A stretch of 53,116 bases of DNA from Clostridia bacterium (lineage in GTDB: Bacteria > Bacillota > Clostridia > Oscillospirales > CAG-272), in the NCBI GenBank assembly GCA_017444735.1, contig JAFSWB010000041.1, forward strand, positions 1 to 53,116, read 5' to 3'. Positions 24,772 through 33,833 of this stretch are shown here, in pieces. Positions within the stretch are counted from its first letter, which is position 1. Every line of letters begins with the position of its first letter. A model generated the notes under the pieces. The model worked only from the letters and a program-made list of their open reading frames with translations, was not told where the DNA came from and ran no database searches. The position numbers were made by a program, and so were the translations under genes.

Positions 24772-26940
24772 TCAGACGCCCATATCGATAAACGTCCGGG
24801 CTATCACGTTATCCTGCAGACCCTCATCGAGCTCGACGAAGTAGCCGGAAAAGCCGCCGACGCGGACGATGAGGTCGCGGTGGCGTTCCGGGTGGATCTT
24901 CGCGTCGAGAAGGTCCTCGGGGCTTACGACCGTCGCGGTGTACTGCTGACCGCCGCCCGCGAAATACGCTTTGGCGAGATGCTTGAACGCCTCCTTGCCC
25001 TTCGGGGTACAGAAGACCTTTTTATCGAATTTCATCTGAAAAATGAAGCCGGAACAGCAGTTCCTGTGGTCGTATTTCAAGACGGAATTGATGTGTGATG
25101 TCGGTCCGCGGACGTCGCATCCGGGGACGGCGGCGATAGAGTCCGCGATAAGCGGCTCGCCCTTCTTTTTGCCGTTCGGCAGAGCGGCGATCCTCGAGCC
25201 GTAGCCCGCCGCGCGGTCGTCCGGCGAGCATCCGCCGGTGAAGACGCCGCCGCGGTACGTGCGGTTCCTCTTCAGGACCTTGAAAAACCGGTTTATGATA
25301 CGCGCGGTGATCTCGTCGACCTCCGCCTCGTCGTTTCCGAATTTCTCGCAGTGTGAAAAATCGTAATAAAGCTCGTCGTACCCCTCGAAATTCGCCCGGA
25401 GCGCGTCGAGGAGCTGCGCCATCGTGTATTTTTTCTCGATGAAGACGAGCTTTTTGATCGCCCAGAGCGAGTCGCCCGTGTCGGCGATCGCCTCGGCGAG
25501 GATCTGACCGTGATTATAGAGCGGTCCGCCGTTCCTGTAGTCGATCCCGCGTTCGAGACAGCCCTCGATCAGGCAAGAGCGGAGCGGATTCGGCTGCCAG
25601 ACGCCTCTCGTGTGCTGACAGGCGTCCGCCGACTCGCACGCCATATACGTGACGTATTCGAGCTGGCGCATGAAGGCGCGCTCCATTTCCTCATAATCGG
25701 CGAACTCCGACGCCTCTCCCGTCTGGATGGAGTCGTAACGCTCGAGCATCTCGTTGTAACCGTTGTAGAGCGCGTATTCAAGACACTTGCCGAAAACGAC
25801 CTCGCCGTCCTCGAGACCCATGTGGCTCTTGCCCATTATGTCGATCTGATTACAGCCGTTCATGCAGTAGAGATGACTGTCGCGCGGCGGGATACCGACC
25901 TTTTCGAGCGCGTCGCAGACGACCTCGTCGTTGTAGATCGCCGGCATTCCGATCCCGGACGCGAGCGTTTCCGCCGCCTCGTCCCAGAGCTTCTCCGGGG
26001 TGTTCCGGTGGACCCTCATCGTAAGGTTCGGAGTCTCGTATTTCCGCTCTCTCGCGATCTTCAGGATCGCGTATGAGAGGGAATTCGTCTTGTCGTTCCA
26101 AGTCTCGTCCGAACCGGAGATACAGAGGTTCCACGTTCTCGTGTCGTGAAAACATTCCCAGAGGCGGGAGAGGACGTCGAGCTTTTCTTCCTCCGACCCG
26201 GTCGCATCCCACGAACGGAACATATACTGGTCGAAACGGCCGGGGGAATCGACTCCGTCGAGCGTGAATATCATCCAGAAAACGAGTCCCGCGGCGGTGA
26301 AATCGGGAGCCGGTCGGCGCGGCGCGACCGAAAACGCTTCCGCGGCTTTTTCATAGCGTCTTTTGTCGGCCGGATCCTGACATTCGGCCGCTTTTTCCGC
26401 GGCGAGCGCGCGGAAGCGGTCGCCGAGCGTGTCGATCGCGTCGAGCGTGTACCTGCATCCGCGGTAGAACCAGTCGGAGTCTTCCGTATTGATCTTTTCG
26501 TATTTGCCGATCAGCTCTCTCACGCCGTCGGTGCCGAGATTGACGATCCTTCCGAAATCGGGATTCGAATGACCCGCCCATCCGCCTCCCCACATTGCGG
26601 AGGAGAGGACGGAGTACCTCTCGAGGCGCGGCAGGTCGTGAGCCGCCGCCATATAGACGTTGTATTTTCCGTCGTATTCCCTGATCTTTTCTTCAAACTC
26701 GGGGTGACGCGCGATCATTTCCTCAAAGGCGTCGCGGCTGTAGGTAAATCCCATACCGTAGCTGAATCCGCCGCCGAAGCCGTGAGCGCGGGCGTCGACC
26801 GTCGGCATAATATTCCGGTCGAAAGAGATCGGAATATGGGGCGCGGCGCACTTCAGCGCGTACCCGACGCGCTCCGCGATCTCCGCGTCCTCGTCCGCGA
26901 AAAAGCCCTCCGCGTACGGATCAAGTTCGTAATAGTGCAT
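24772..26940 (-). CDS. Glycyl radical enzyme, second tandem copy
   Basis: The 722-residue protein has the pyruvate formate-lyase-type fold signals: a C-terminal radical loop RVGGFSGYF with the likely radical Gly696, followed by LQDNVIARTFIDMG. The active-site loop is YCMNGCNQIDIMGKSHMG, giving the thiyl candidate Cys363. The dehydratase/lyase class has Cys-x-Glu here and PFL has Cys-Cys. This protein has Cys-Asn-Gln, so neither activity can be assumed. It is clearly paralogous to the preceding gene through most of its length and differs mainly in the first 120 residues. The start codon directly abuts the stop of that gene. The reaction is unknown. Confidence 0.85.
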   Translation of the reverse strand: MHYYELDPYAEGFFADEDAEIAERVGYALKCAAPHIPISFDRNIMPTVDARAHGFGGGFSYGMGFTYSRDAFEEMIARHPEFEEKIREYDGKYNVYMAAAHDLPRLERYSVLSSAMWGGGWAGHSNPDFGRIVNLGTDGVRELIGKYEKINTEDSDWFYRGCRYTLDAIDTLGDRFRALAAEKAAECQDPADKRRYEKAAEAFSVAPRRPAPDFTAAGLVFWMIFTLDGVDSPGRFDQYMFRSWDATGSEEEKLDVLSRLWECFHDTRTWNLCISGSDETWNDKTNSLSYAILKIARERKYETPNLTMRVHRNTPEKLWDEAAETLASGIGMPAIYNDEVVCDALEKVGIPPRDSHLYCMNGCNQIDIMGKSHMGLEDGEVVFGKCLEYALYNGYNEMLERYDSIQTGEASEFADYEEMERAFMRQLEYVTYMACESADACQHTRGVWQPNPLRSCLIEGCLERGIDYRNGGPLYNHGQILAEAIADTGDSLWAIKKLVFIEKKYTMAQLLDALRANFEGYDELYYDFSHCEKFGNDEAEVDEITARIINRFFKVLKRNRTYRGGVFTGGCSPDDRAAGYGSRIAALPNGKKKGEPLIADSIAAVPGCDVRGPTSHINSVLKYDHRNCCSGFIFQMKFDKKVFCTPKGKEAFKHLAKAYFAGGGQQYTATVVSPEDLLDAKIHPERHRDLIVRVGGFSGYFVELDEGLQDNVIARTFIDMGV

Positions 26941-29115
26941 TTATACCCCCATATCGACGATCGAACGCGCAATAACGTTATCCTGAAGACCCTCTTCGAG
27001 GTTGACGAAATAGTCGCTGTATCCTCCGACGCGGACGATCAGGTCGCGGTGGCGTTCCGGGTGGACCTTCGCGTCGAGCAGATCCGCGGGATTGACGACG
27101 TTGACGGTGTACTGCTGACCGCCGCCGGCGAAGAACGCCTTTGCGAGCGTCTTGAACGCCTCTTTACCCTTCGGCGTGTTGAAGACCTTCTTGTCGAATT
27201 TCGTCTGGAAGATGAAACCGGAGCAGGAATCGACGTGATTGTAGTTGAGGACCGACTTGATGTGAGCGGTGGGACCGCACGTGTCGCATCCCGGAACGGC
27301 GGCGATACTGTCGGCGATAAGCGATTCGCCCTTCTTCTTCCCGTTCGGAAGCGCGGCGATCCTGATCCCGTAACCGGCGGCGCGGGAGAACGGCGAGCAT
27401 CCGCCCGTAAAGACGCCTCCGCGGTACGTGTGATGACGCTTGAGGATCGTGAAGAAGCGGTTGAGGGCGCGCGCGGTGATCTCGTCGACTTCTTTGATAT
27501 CGTTGCCGAATTTCTCGCAGTGCGAGAAGTCGTAGTAAAGCTGATCGTACCCCTCGAAGTTCGCGTCGAGAGCGTCGATGAGCTCGCTCATCGTGTATTT
27601 CTTCTCAATGAAAACGAGCTTCTTGATCGCCCAGAGCGAGTCTCCCGCGTCGGCTATCGCCTCGGCGAGGACCTGACCGTGATTGTAGAGAGGCCCGCCG
27701 TTTCTGTAGTCGATCCCTCGTTCGAGGCAGCCCTCGATGAGGCACGAGCGGTACGGGTTCGGCTGGAACGCCGCCCTGATGTGCTGCGCGTCGTTTGACG
27801 CGCTGCAGGCGATGAACGTCGCGTATTCGACCTGCTGATCGAACGCGTTTTCGAGCTCCTCGTACGACTCGAATTTTCTCGCGTCGCCGGTCGGGATCGA
27901 GATCTTCTTGCCGTTGATCGCGTCGACTCCGTTGTGAAGAGCGAGCTCGAGGCACTTGCCGAGAACGACCTCGCCGTCCTCGAGGCCCATGTGGCTCTTG
28001 CCCATGATGTCGACCTGGTTGCACCCGTTCATGCAGTAGAGATGGCTGTCGCACGGCGGGATCCCGATTTTTTCGAGCGCCGGGCACATCGTCTCGTCGT
28101 TGTAGAGGGCGGGCATACCGATCCCCGTCGCGAGCGTGTCGGCGATCGCGTCCCAGAGCTTCTCCGGGGTGTTGCGGTGAACGCGGAGCGTGATGTTCGG
28201 CGTCTGATATTTTTTCTCGCGCGCGATGGCGAGGATATCGTACGTCAGGCCGTTTGTGTCGTCGTTCCAGTTCTCGTCGGAGCCGGAGAGGCAGAGATTC
28301 CACGTTCTCGTGTCGTGGAAGCACTCCCACAGCCGTTCGAGCGCGTCGAGGACGTCCTCGCGGGGCTGGGGGATCTCGTAAGCGCGCTTCATGAACTGGT
28401 CGAAGCGGCCGGGCGAGTCGATCCCGTCAAACGTGAAGATCATCCAGAACACGTGGCACGCCGAGGTGAAGTCGTACGCCGGTTTTCTCGGCACGACGGA
28501 GAACGCCTCGGCGGCTTTCTCGTAGCGTTTTTTGTCGGCGGGGTCGCCGCACTCCGCCGCTTTCTCCTCGGCGAGAGCGCGGAAGCGGTCTCCGAGGATA
28601 TCGACGGCGTCGAGCGCGTATTCGCACGCGCGGTAGAACCAGTCGGCGTCTTCGGTGTTGATCGCTTTGTATTTGTTTATCATCTCTCTGATCCCGTCCG
28701 TGCCGAGATTGATGATGCGGCCGAAGTCGGGGTTGCTGTGGCCGCCCCATCCGCCGCCCCAGAGGACTCCGGCGTCGGCGAGATCCGAGTAGATATTCGT
28801 CCTGATGAGGGTTTGAGACGTCATGCGGTGCGGGAGCGTCTTATTCCGGATTGCGTCGATCCTCCCGCGCTCCTCGGGATGATCCTCGTAGAAGTCGTCG
28901 TCGTGGCGGAACGAGAGACCCTCCGAAAAGAGGAAACAGGCGCGCTCCCCGTCCTCGTTTGCGAAAACCTGCGGAAGGATATGATCTCCGAACGATATCT
29001 TGAACGTCTTCGCGCCCTCTTTAAGGGCGAGCCCGACGCGCTCCGCGCGCTCCAGGCCTTCGTTCTCGTAAAATGCGACCGTCACGGGATCGCGGCTGTA
29101 ATCTTTCATTTTCAT
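26941..29115 (-). CDS. Glycyl radical enzyme, first tandem copy
   Basis: This 724-residue glycyl radical enzyme carries the C-terminal radical motif RVGGYSDYF with Gly698. The active-site loop YCMNGCNQVDIMGKSHMG has the thiyl candidate Cys365, with Gln367 where most dehydratase-type members have glutamate. Blocks such as FHDTRTWNLCLSGSDENW and HRNTPEKLWD are shared with the downstream copy. It is somewhat shorter than PFL, CutC or glycerol dehydratase. The ATG at 29115 was chosen because AGGAGG lies eight bases before it; the longer frame starts inside the activase gene. It sits 13 bases after the activase, so both enzymes are probably activated by it. The substrate is unknown. Confidence 0.86.
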   Translation of the reverse strand: MKMKDYSRDPVTVAFYENEGLERAERVGLALKEGAKTFKISFGDHILPQVFANEDGERACFLFSEGLSFRHDDDFYEDHPEERGRIDAIRNKTLPHRMTSQTLIRTNIYSDLADAGVLWGGGWGGHSNPDFGRIINLGTDGIREMINKYKAINTEDADWFYRACEYALDAVDILGDRFRALAEEKAAECGDPADKKRYEKAAEAFSVVPRKPAYDFTSACHVFWMIFTFDGIDSPGRFDQFMKRAYEIPQPREDVLDALERLWECFHDTRTWNLCLSGSDENWNDDTNGLTYDILAIAREKKYQTPNITLRVHRNTPEKLWDAIADTLATGIGMPALYNDETMCPALEKIGIPPCDSHLYCMNGCNQVDIMGKSHMGLEDGEVVLGKCLELALHNGVDAINGKKISIPTGDARKFESYEELENAFDQQVEYATFIACSASNDAQHIRAAFQPNPYRSCLIEGCLERGIDYRNGGPLYNHGQVLAEAIADAGDSLWAIKKLVFIEKKYTMSELIDALDANFEGYDQLYYDFSHCEKFGNDIKEVDEITARALNRFFTILKRHHTYRGGVFTGGCSPFSRAAGYGIRIAALPNGKKKGESLIADSIAAVPGCDTCGPTAHIKSVLNYNHVDSCSGFIFQTKFDKKVFNTPKGKEAFKTLAKAFFAGGGQQYTVNVVNPADLLDAKVHPERHRDLIVRVGGYSDYFVNLEEGLQDNVIARSIVDMGV

Positions 29116-29128
29116 TTTTCGTACCTCC

Positions 29129-30022
29129 TCATTCGGAAATCTTAACGCTGACGCCGTTTTTTTCAAACAGGCGGAGCCAGCGGTCTTTTTCTTCCTGCCC
29201 GGCGTTTTCCGCCTCGTGCGCGGGAACGCCGCCGAGCTTTCTCATTTTTCCGACGCCGAGCGCGTGATACGGCATGATCTCGGCGTACCGGTATTCTCCC
29301 TCGTGCTTTTTCAGGAAATCCGACAGCCGTCCTATGTCGTCGTCACCGTCGTTTATCCCGGGTATCATAGGCAATCTGATCCTGACGTCCGCTCCCCGCG
29401 AGAGGAGATATTCGAGATTGTCGATGATCGCCCGGTTGTCCGCTCCCGTCAGCTCGCGGTGACGGACGGGGTCCATACATTTCAGGTCAAACAGGAAAGT
29501 CGTTCCGAGATCGGCGGCCTTCTCGTAAAACCACCGTGGTCCCATGCCGCACGTCTCGATCGCCAGCCCGATCCGCTCGGCCTTCGCCCGTTCGAGCAGC
29601 TCGAGCGTGAATTCCGGCTGATACGAGGGCTCGCCGCCCGAAACGGTCAGTCCCCCTCCCGATCTTTCATAGAACATACGGTCCTTCAGGACGTCGTTCA
29701 TTATCTCCTCCGCCGACTCCTCTCTTCCGAGAAGCTCGTTGGCGTCGTTGAGACAGACGCCGACGCATTTTCCGCAGTGCGTGCATTTTCCGCGGTCGAG
29801 AACGAGCGCGCCGTTCTCGATGCGCCGCGCGGGACACCCCTCGAGGCATCGGCCGCACGCGGTACACCGCGAGGCGGTGAACGAGAGGGAAACGGTCTTG
29901 TAAAGGCCCTCCGGATTATGGCACCAGATGCATTTCAGAGGGCATCCTTTGAGAAACACGCAGGTCCTTATCCCGTCCCCGTCGTGGATACAGAATTTCT
30001 GAATATTGAATACGGTCCCCAC
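29129..30022 (-). CDS. Glycyl radical enzyme activating enzyme (radical SAM)
   Basis: This 297-residue radical SAM enzyme installs the glycyl radical on its partner. The SAM-cluster cysteines are in GCPLKCIWCHNPEG, the CX3CX2C form. Two further ferredoxin-type clusters follow, CTACGRCLEGCP and CTHCGKCVGVC, as in activases of dehydratase-type enzymes but not of PFL. GGLTVSGGEPSYQPEF supplies the SAM-binding GGE. I chose GTG at 30022, since GGAGG lies about 11 bases before it and upstream residues run into the promoter. It heads the operon with the two glycyl radical enzymes. Oxygen sensitivity and anaerobic use follow from the family. Confidence 0.93.
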   Translation of the reverse strand: MGTVFNIQKFCIHDGDGIRTCVFLKGCPLKCIWCHNPEGLYKTVSLSFTASRCTACGRCLEGCPARRIENGALVLDRGKCTHCGKCVGVCLNDANELLGREESAEEIMNDVLKDRMFYERSGGGLTVSGGEPSYQPEFTLELLERAKAERIGLAIETCGMGPRWFYEKAADLGTTFLFDLKCMDPVRHRELTGADNRAIIDNLEYLLSRGADVRIRLPMIPGINDGDDDIGRLSDFLKKHEGEYRYAEIMPYHALGVGKMRKLGGVPAHEAENAGQEEKDRWLRLFEKNGVSVKISE

Positions 30023-30077
30023 GGGGGCGTCACCTCCTCCGGAACGGCTTCCGCCGCCGAACGTTTCAAACCGTACC

Positions 30078-30106
30078 ATTATACCATATTTCGACCGCGG
30101 AGTCAA
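30078..30106 (-). promoter_or_regulatory. Promoter of the glycyl radical operon
   Basis: On the minus strand TTGACT (30101-30106) and a perfect TATAAT (30078-30083) with a preceding TGG are spaced by 17 bases. It is among the strongest-looking promoters in the window, about 55 bases before the activase GTG. Confidence 0.8.
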
Positions 30107-30174
30107 CAGCGGGAAGGACCGATTTTCCTTTGTTTTTTTCGCGTTTTCGCGGCTTTTTCCGCTTTTTCCGGGAC

Positions 30175-30203
30175 TTGTGTTTTCCGCGGGTATGAAGTAT
30201 AAT
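30175..30203 (+). promoter_or_regulatory. Promoter of the RluA-family gene
   Basis: TTGTGT (30175-30180) and a perfect TATAAT (30198-30203) are separated by 17 bases, 34 bases before the start codon. It faces away from the glycyl radical promoter. Confidence 0.65.
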
Positions 30204-30237
30204 ATACGGAGAGCGGAAAGAGAGGAGGGAAGACCCT

Positions 30238-31242
30238 GTGAAAAAGTTCACGGTCAACAAAAACGACGCGGATCAGCGGCTCGACAAATTCGTGACGAAG
30301 ACGACCCGCGGCCTTCCCGGATCGCTTCTTTACAAATTCATCAGAAAAAAAAGAATAAAGGTCAACGGAAAGCGCTCCGACGCCGCGTACCGCCTTTCAG
30401 AGGGCGACGAGGTCGAGCTGTTCATCCCGGACGAGTTTTTCGGGCGCGATACCGCCGCCTGCGAGTATTCAAGGTCAAAGGCGACGCCTGACGTCGTCTT
30501 TGAGGACGAAAACGTCATTCTCGTCAACAAAAAGCCGGGCGTCCTGTCGCACACCGGCGACGGGGAAGGGGCTTCCCCGTCAGAAGAGGCGGAGAGGTCG
30601 ACTCTCATCTTCGCGATCAAAGCGTATCTTTTCGGGAAGGGCGAATACGATCCGTCCTCGGAGAATTCGTTCGCTCCCGCTCTCTGCAACAGGATCGACA
30701 GAAACACGGGAGGGATCGTCATAGCGGCGAAGAACGCGAAGACGCTCCGCGCCGTGAACGAGGCGATAAAACGCCGCGAGATAAAGAAATTCTATCTCTG
30801 CGCCGTCCACGGGATACCGGAGAAGAAGGAAGGACGGGCGACCGCGTACCTTCGCAAGGACGAAACGGCGAACAAAGTGACGGTGAGGGACGACCCGTTC
30901 CCCGGGGCGAAAAAGATCGTCACCGCTTACCGCGTCGTCGCGGAGAACCGAAAAGACGGTCTTTCGCTCCTTGAGGTCGAGCTCCTGACGGGGCGCACGC
31001 ACCAGATCAGGGCGCACCTCGACCATCTCGGATTCCCGCTCGTCGGAGAGGGGAAATACGGCGTCAACAGGGAGGACCGGGACCGCGGCTTCCGGTATCA
31101 GGCGCTTTACTCCTATAAGACGGTTTTCGAATCGCATATTCCGGAGATCGAATACCTCTGCGGACGGTCGTTCTCGATCCCGGCGGACTCGCGTTCGATC
31201 CCGTTCGTCTCTCTCTTCGGGACGGATACGAAAAAGCGATAA
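30238..31242 (+). CDS. RluA-family rRNA/tRNA pseudouridine synthase
   Basis: This 334-residue protein converts uridine to pseudouridine in structured RNA. An S4 RNA-binding domain fills about residues 1-70 (RLDKFVTKTTRGLPGSLLYKFI and IKVNGKR). The catalytic motif LCNRIDRNTGGIVIAAK supplies the essential Asp, in place of the more usual HRLDRxTSG. The C-terminal TGRTHQIRAHLDHLGFPLVG is characteristic of the RluA group. Whether it acts like RluC or RluD on 23S rRNA cannot be decided from sequence alone. Translation starts at GTG, behind GGAGGG. It is separate from the Rnf operon, which has its own promoter. Confidence 0.92.
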   Translation: MKKFTVNKNDADQRLDKFVTKTTRGLPGSLLYKFIRKKRIKVNGKRSDAAYRLSEGDEVELFIPDEFFGRDTAACEYSRSKATPDVVFEDENVILVNKKPGVLSHTGDGEGASPSEEAERSTLIFAIKAYLFGKGEYDPSSENSFAPALCNRIDRNTGGIVIAAKNAKTLRAVNEAIKRREIKKFYLCAVHGIPEKKEGRATAYLRKDETANKVTVRDDPFPGAKKIVTAYRVVAENRKDGLSLLEVELLTGRTHQIRAHLDHLGFPLVGEGKYGVNREDRDRGFRYQALYSYKTVFESHIPEIEYLCGRSFSIPADSRSIPFVSLFGTDTKKR

Positions 31243-31246
31243 AATA

Positions 31247-31275
31247 TTGCTTTTTACGTCTCTTTAATATATAAT
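31247..31275 (+). promoter_or_regulatory. rnf operon promoter
   Basis: TTGCTT (31247-31252) and a perfect TATAAT (31270-31275) are spaced by 17 bases, about 50 bases upstream of rnfC. It overlaps the tail of the short gap after the RluA-family gene. Confidence 0.75.
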
Positions 31276-31323
31276 GAATATATGTGTGACCTCGTGTCAG
31301 GAAAAGAATTGGAGTGATGAACT

Positions 31324-32667
31324 TTGTATACCTTTAAGGGAGGCACCCACATAAAGGAATATAAGCTGACGAAGGACTATGAGATCGAGCGTATCGAGGC
31401 GCCCGACCGCGTCGCGATCTCGATGAGTCAGCACATCGGCGCGCCCTGTACGCCCGTCGTCGCGGCGGGAGACGAGGTCCTCGTCGGTCAGGTGATCGGG
31501 ACGGTGCCGGACGGCGCCCTCGGATGTCCCGTTCACTCCTCCGTGTCGGGCAAAGTCGTCGGGACCGAGATAATAAGCGGATCGACGGGAAACCGCGAGA
31601 CGTGCGTCGTCATCGAGAACGACAAGGAGGACAGGCCGTCCCCCGAAATAAAACCCCCGGAGGGTAGGATCACGGAGATGACGAAGGATGAGATCGTCTC
31701 CGTCATCCGCGCGGCGGGCATTACCGGGATGGGAGGCGCGTCCTTCCCGTCGTACGCGAAGATCAACTCGGCGGCGGGTCACGTCGACCGCGTGATCGTC
31801 AACTGCGCGGAGTGCGAGCCGTTCATCACGGCGGACCACCGCCTTCTTCTCGAGCATCCGGAGCGCGTCGTCGGCGGTCTTAAAACGATAATGATCTCTC
31901 TCGGCGTGAAAGAGGCTTTCATCGCCGTCGAGGACAACAAGAAGGACGCCGCGCGCCGCCTCGCCGCCGTCGTCGGGCAGAGCGATATGATATCCGTCTG
32001 CCTGATGAAGACGAAATATCCGCAGGGCGACGAGCGCCAGCTCATATACGCTCTCACCGGGACGGAGCTCCCGATGGGGATGCTTCCGATGGACGCGGGA
32101 TGCGTCATTTTCAACGCCGGGACGTGCGCCGCGATCTATGAGGCGTTCTCGACCGGCATGCCGCTTGTGAAGAGGATCGTCACCGTCACGGGCGACTGCG
32201 TGAAAAAACCGGGCAACTACATAATCCCGATCGGAATGAAGGTGTCCGACGTCGTAAATAAATGCGGCGGACTCGTCAGAGAGCCGATCAAGGCGGTCTT
32301 CGGCGGCCCGATGATGGGCAGAGCGGAGTTCTCGCTCGACACTCCCGTCAAGAAGGGGACCTCGGCGATCCTGCTCCTCTCCGAGCTGTTCGACACCAAA
32401 CCGACGCCCGATCCCGAGTGCATAAGGTGCGGCAAATGCGTCGCGAACTGTCCGATGCGGCTGATGCCGGCGTACATCGCCCAGTATTCCCGCCTCGGCG
32501 ATATGGCGTCCGCCGAGAAGTTCGGCGCGATGAGCTGCGTCGAGTGCGGCACCTGTTCTTACAACTGCCCGGCGGGAATCGAGATCGTCCAGTATATCAG
32601 AAGCGCAAAGAACAACATCAAAGCCGAACAGCGGCGCATCGCCGCTCTCAGGCAGAAAGAATCGTGA
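31324..32667 (+). CDS. rnfC: Rnf electron transport complex subunit C
   Basis: RnfC is the peripheral FMN- and NADH-binding subunit of the Rnf complex. The 447-residue protein begins MYTFKGGTHIKEYK, as RnfC proteins do. It has the nucleotide and flavin region GITGMGGASFPSYAK and VNCAECEPFITADH. Two 4Fe-4S motifs follow near the C-terminus, CIRCGKCVANCP and CVECGTCSYNCP. The start is TTG at 31324, with GGAG nine bases upstream; a nearby ATG is out of frame. It opens the rnfCDGEAB operon, in the gene order common in clostridia. Confidence 0.96.
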   Translation: MYTFKGGTHIKEYKLTKDYEIERIEAPDRVAISMSQHIGAPCTPVVAAGDEVLVGQVIGTVPDGALGCPVHSSVSGKVVGTEIISGSTGNRETCVVIENDKEDRPSPEIKPPEGRITEMTKDEIVSVIRAAGITGMGGASFPSYAKINSAAGHVDRVIVNCAECEPFITADHRLLLEHPERVVGGLKTIMISLGVKEAFIAVEDNKKDAARRLAAVVGQSDMISVCLMKTKYPQGDERQLIYALTGTELPMGMLPMDAGCVIFNAGTCAAIYEAFSTGMPLVKRIVTVTGDCVKKPGNYIIPIGMKVSDVVNKCGGLVREPIKAVFGGPMMGRAEFSLDTPVKKGTSAILLLSELFDTKPTPDPECIRCGKCVANCPMRLMPAYIAQYSRLGDMASAEKFGAMSCVECGTCSYNCPAGIEIVQYIRSAKNNIKAEQRRIAALRQKES

Positions 32668-32705
32668 CGGCGGCTCGCGAGGTTGACGAAAGGGACTTTA
32701 TCACG

Positions 32706-33791
32706 ATGGATGAAAAAGAAAAAACAGAAGTAGTCGAGGTCGACGCGGCTCCGGAGAAAACCGAAAAAAAGATCACTTTTCCGGCTCTTCTTTCCGTATC
32801 GCCGTCTCCTCATCTCAGAAAAAGGGAAACGACCCGCTCGGTGATGGCGGAGGTCATCATCGCTCTCACACCGGCGCTCCTCTGGGGGATCTTCGTCTTC
32901 GGCCTCCGGGCGCTTCTCATCACGCTCGTCAGCGTGGCGTCGTGCGTCCTCTTCGAGGCGGGAGCGGAGAAGCTCCTGAAGCGCAGGATCACCGTATCCG
33001 ACCTGTCCGCGGCGCTGACCGGTATGCTTATCGCGATGAATATGCCCGTCAGCGTTCCGATCTGGATGCCCGTCGTCGCGTCGTTCTTCGCGATCGTGGT
33101 AGTCAAGCAGGTCTTCGGCGGTATCGGCAAGAACATCGTGAACCCGGCTATGGCGGCGCGCGTCTTCGTTATGATGTCGTGGGCGGGTAATATGACGAAA
33201 TTCACGGCGCCCGGCGCGAGATTCCCGTTTTTCGGGACGGTCTCCGGCGGAGTCGACGCCGTGACGGCGGCGACGCCCCTCGCGTCGCTGAAGCGGGGCG
33301 CGTTCCCTAAGGAAACGCTTCTCGACCTTCTCACGGGGAATACGGGCGGGTGCATAGGAGAGGTCTCCGCCGCGCTCCTCATCCTCGGCGGGATTTACCT
33401 GCTCGTCAGGAAGGTGATATCCTGGCAGATCCCCGTCGCGTTCATCGGGACGGTGGCGATCATCACGTTCGTCTTCCCGAAGGGCGGAGAGCCGCTTGAC
33501 TTTATGCTCTACGAGATCCTGTCCGGCGGACTTATGCTCGGAGCGATCTTCATGGCGACCGACTACGCGACGTCGCCGATCTCCCCGACCGGCAGGATCG
33601 TTTACGGCGTCGGCTGCGGACTTATCACCGTTCTTATCAGGTATTTCGGAGGATATCCCGAGGGAGTGTCCTTTTCGATCCTCATAATGAATCTTCTCGT
33701 TTGGTATCTCGACAACGCGTTCAAGCCGCGCCGCTTCGGTTCGGAGCTTGCAAAAAAGCGCGAGCGTGAAAAAAAGGAAGGCAAGGCGTGA
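32706..33791 (+). CDS. rnfD: Rnf electron transport complex subunit D
   Basis: RnfD is a membrane subunit with a covalently bound FMN. The 361-residue protein has a charged cytoplasmic start, then many hydrophobic helices. SPSPHLRKRETTRSVM and NPAMAARVFVMMSW are typical RnfD/NqrB sequences. The flavinylation site is in DAVTAATPLASLKRG, an Asp-x-x-Thr-Ala-Ala-Thr form where Gly is more usual at the fifth position. MATDYATSPISPTGRIVYG is also a family mark. The frame is open further upstream only through the end of rnfC. The ATG at 32706 fits family length. It is followed by rnfG after 42 bases. Confidence 0.95.
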   Translation: MDEKEKTEVVEVDAAPEKTEKKITFPALLSVSPSPHLRKRETTRSVMAEVIIALTPALLWGIFVFGLRALLITLVSVASCVLFEAGAEKLLKRRITVSDLSAALTGMLIAMNMPVSVPIWMPVVASFFAIVVVKQVFGGIGKNIVNPAMAARVFVMMSWAGNMTKFTAPGARFPFFGTVSGGVDAVTAATPLASLKRGAFPKETLLDLLTGNTGGCIGEVSAALLILGGIYLLVRKVISWQIPVAFIGTVAIITFVFPKGGEPLDFMLYEILSGGLMLGAIFMATDYATSPISPTGRIVYGVGCGLITVLIRYFGGYPEGVSFSILIMNLLVWYLDNAFKPRRFGSELAKKREREKKEGKA

Positions 33792-33833
33792 ACGCCGTCG
33801 CCACCGTTTGAGGGAAAGGCAGGATTCGGATCA

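Noticed and set aside
24772-29115. Annotation of the two enzymes as pyruvate formate-lyase
   Set aside because: The adjacent Cys-Cys pair of PFL is absent and the activase has extra ferredoxin clusters not found in PflA.
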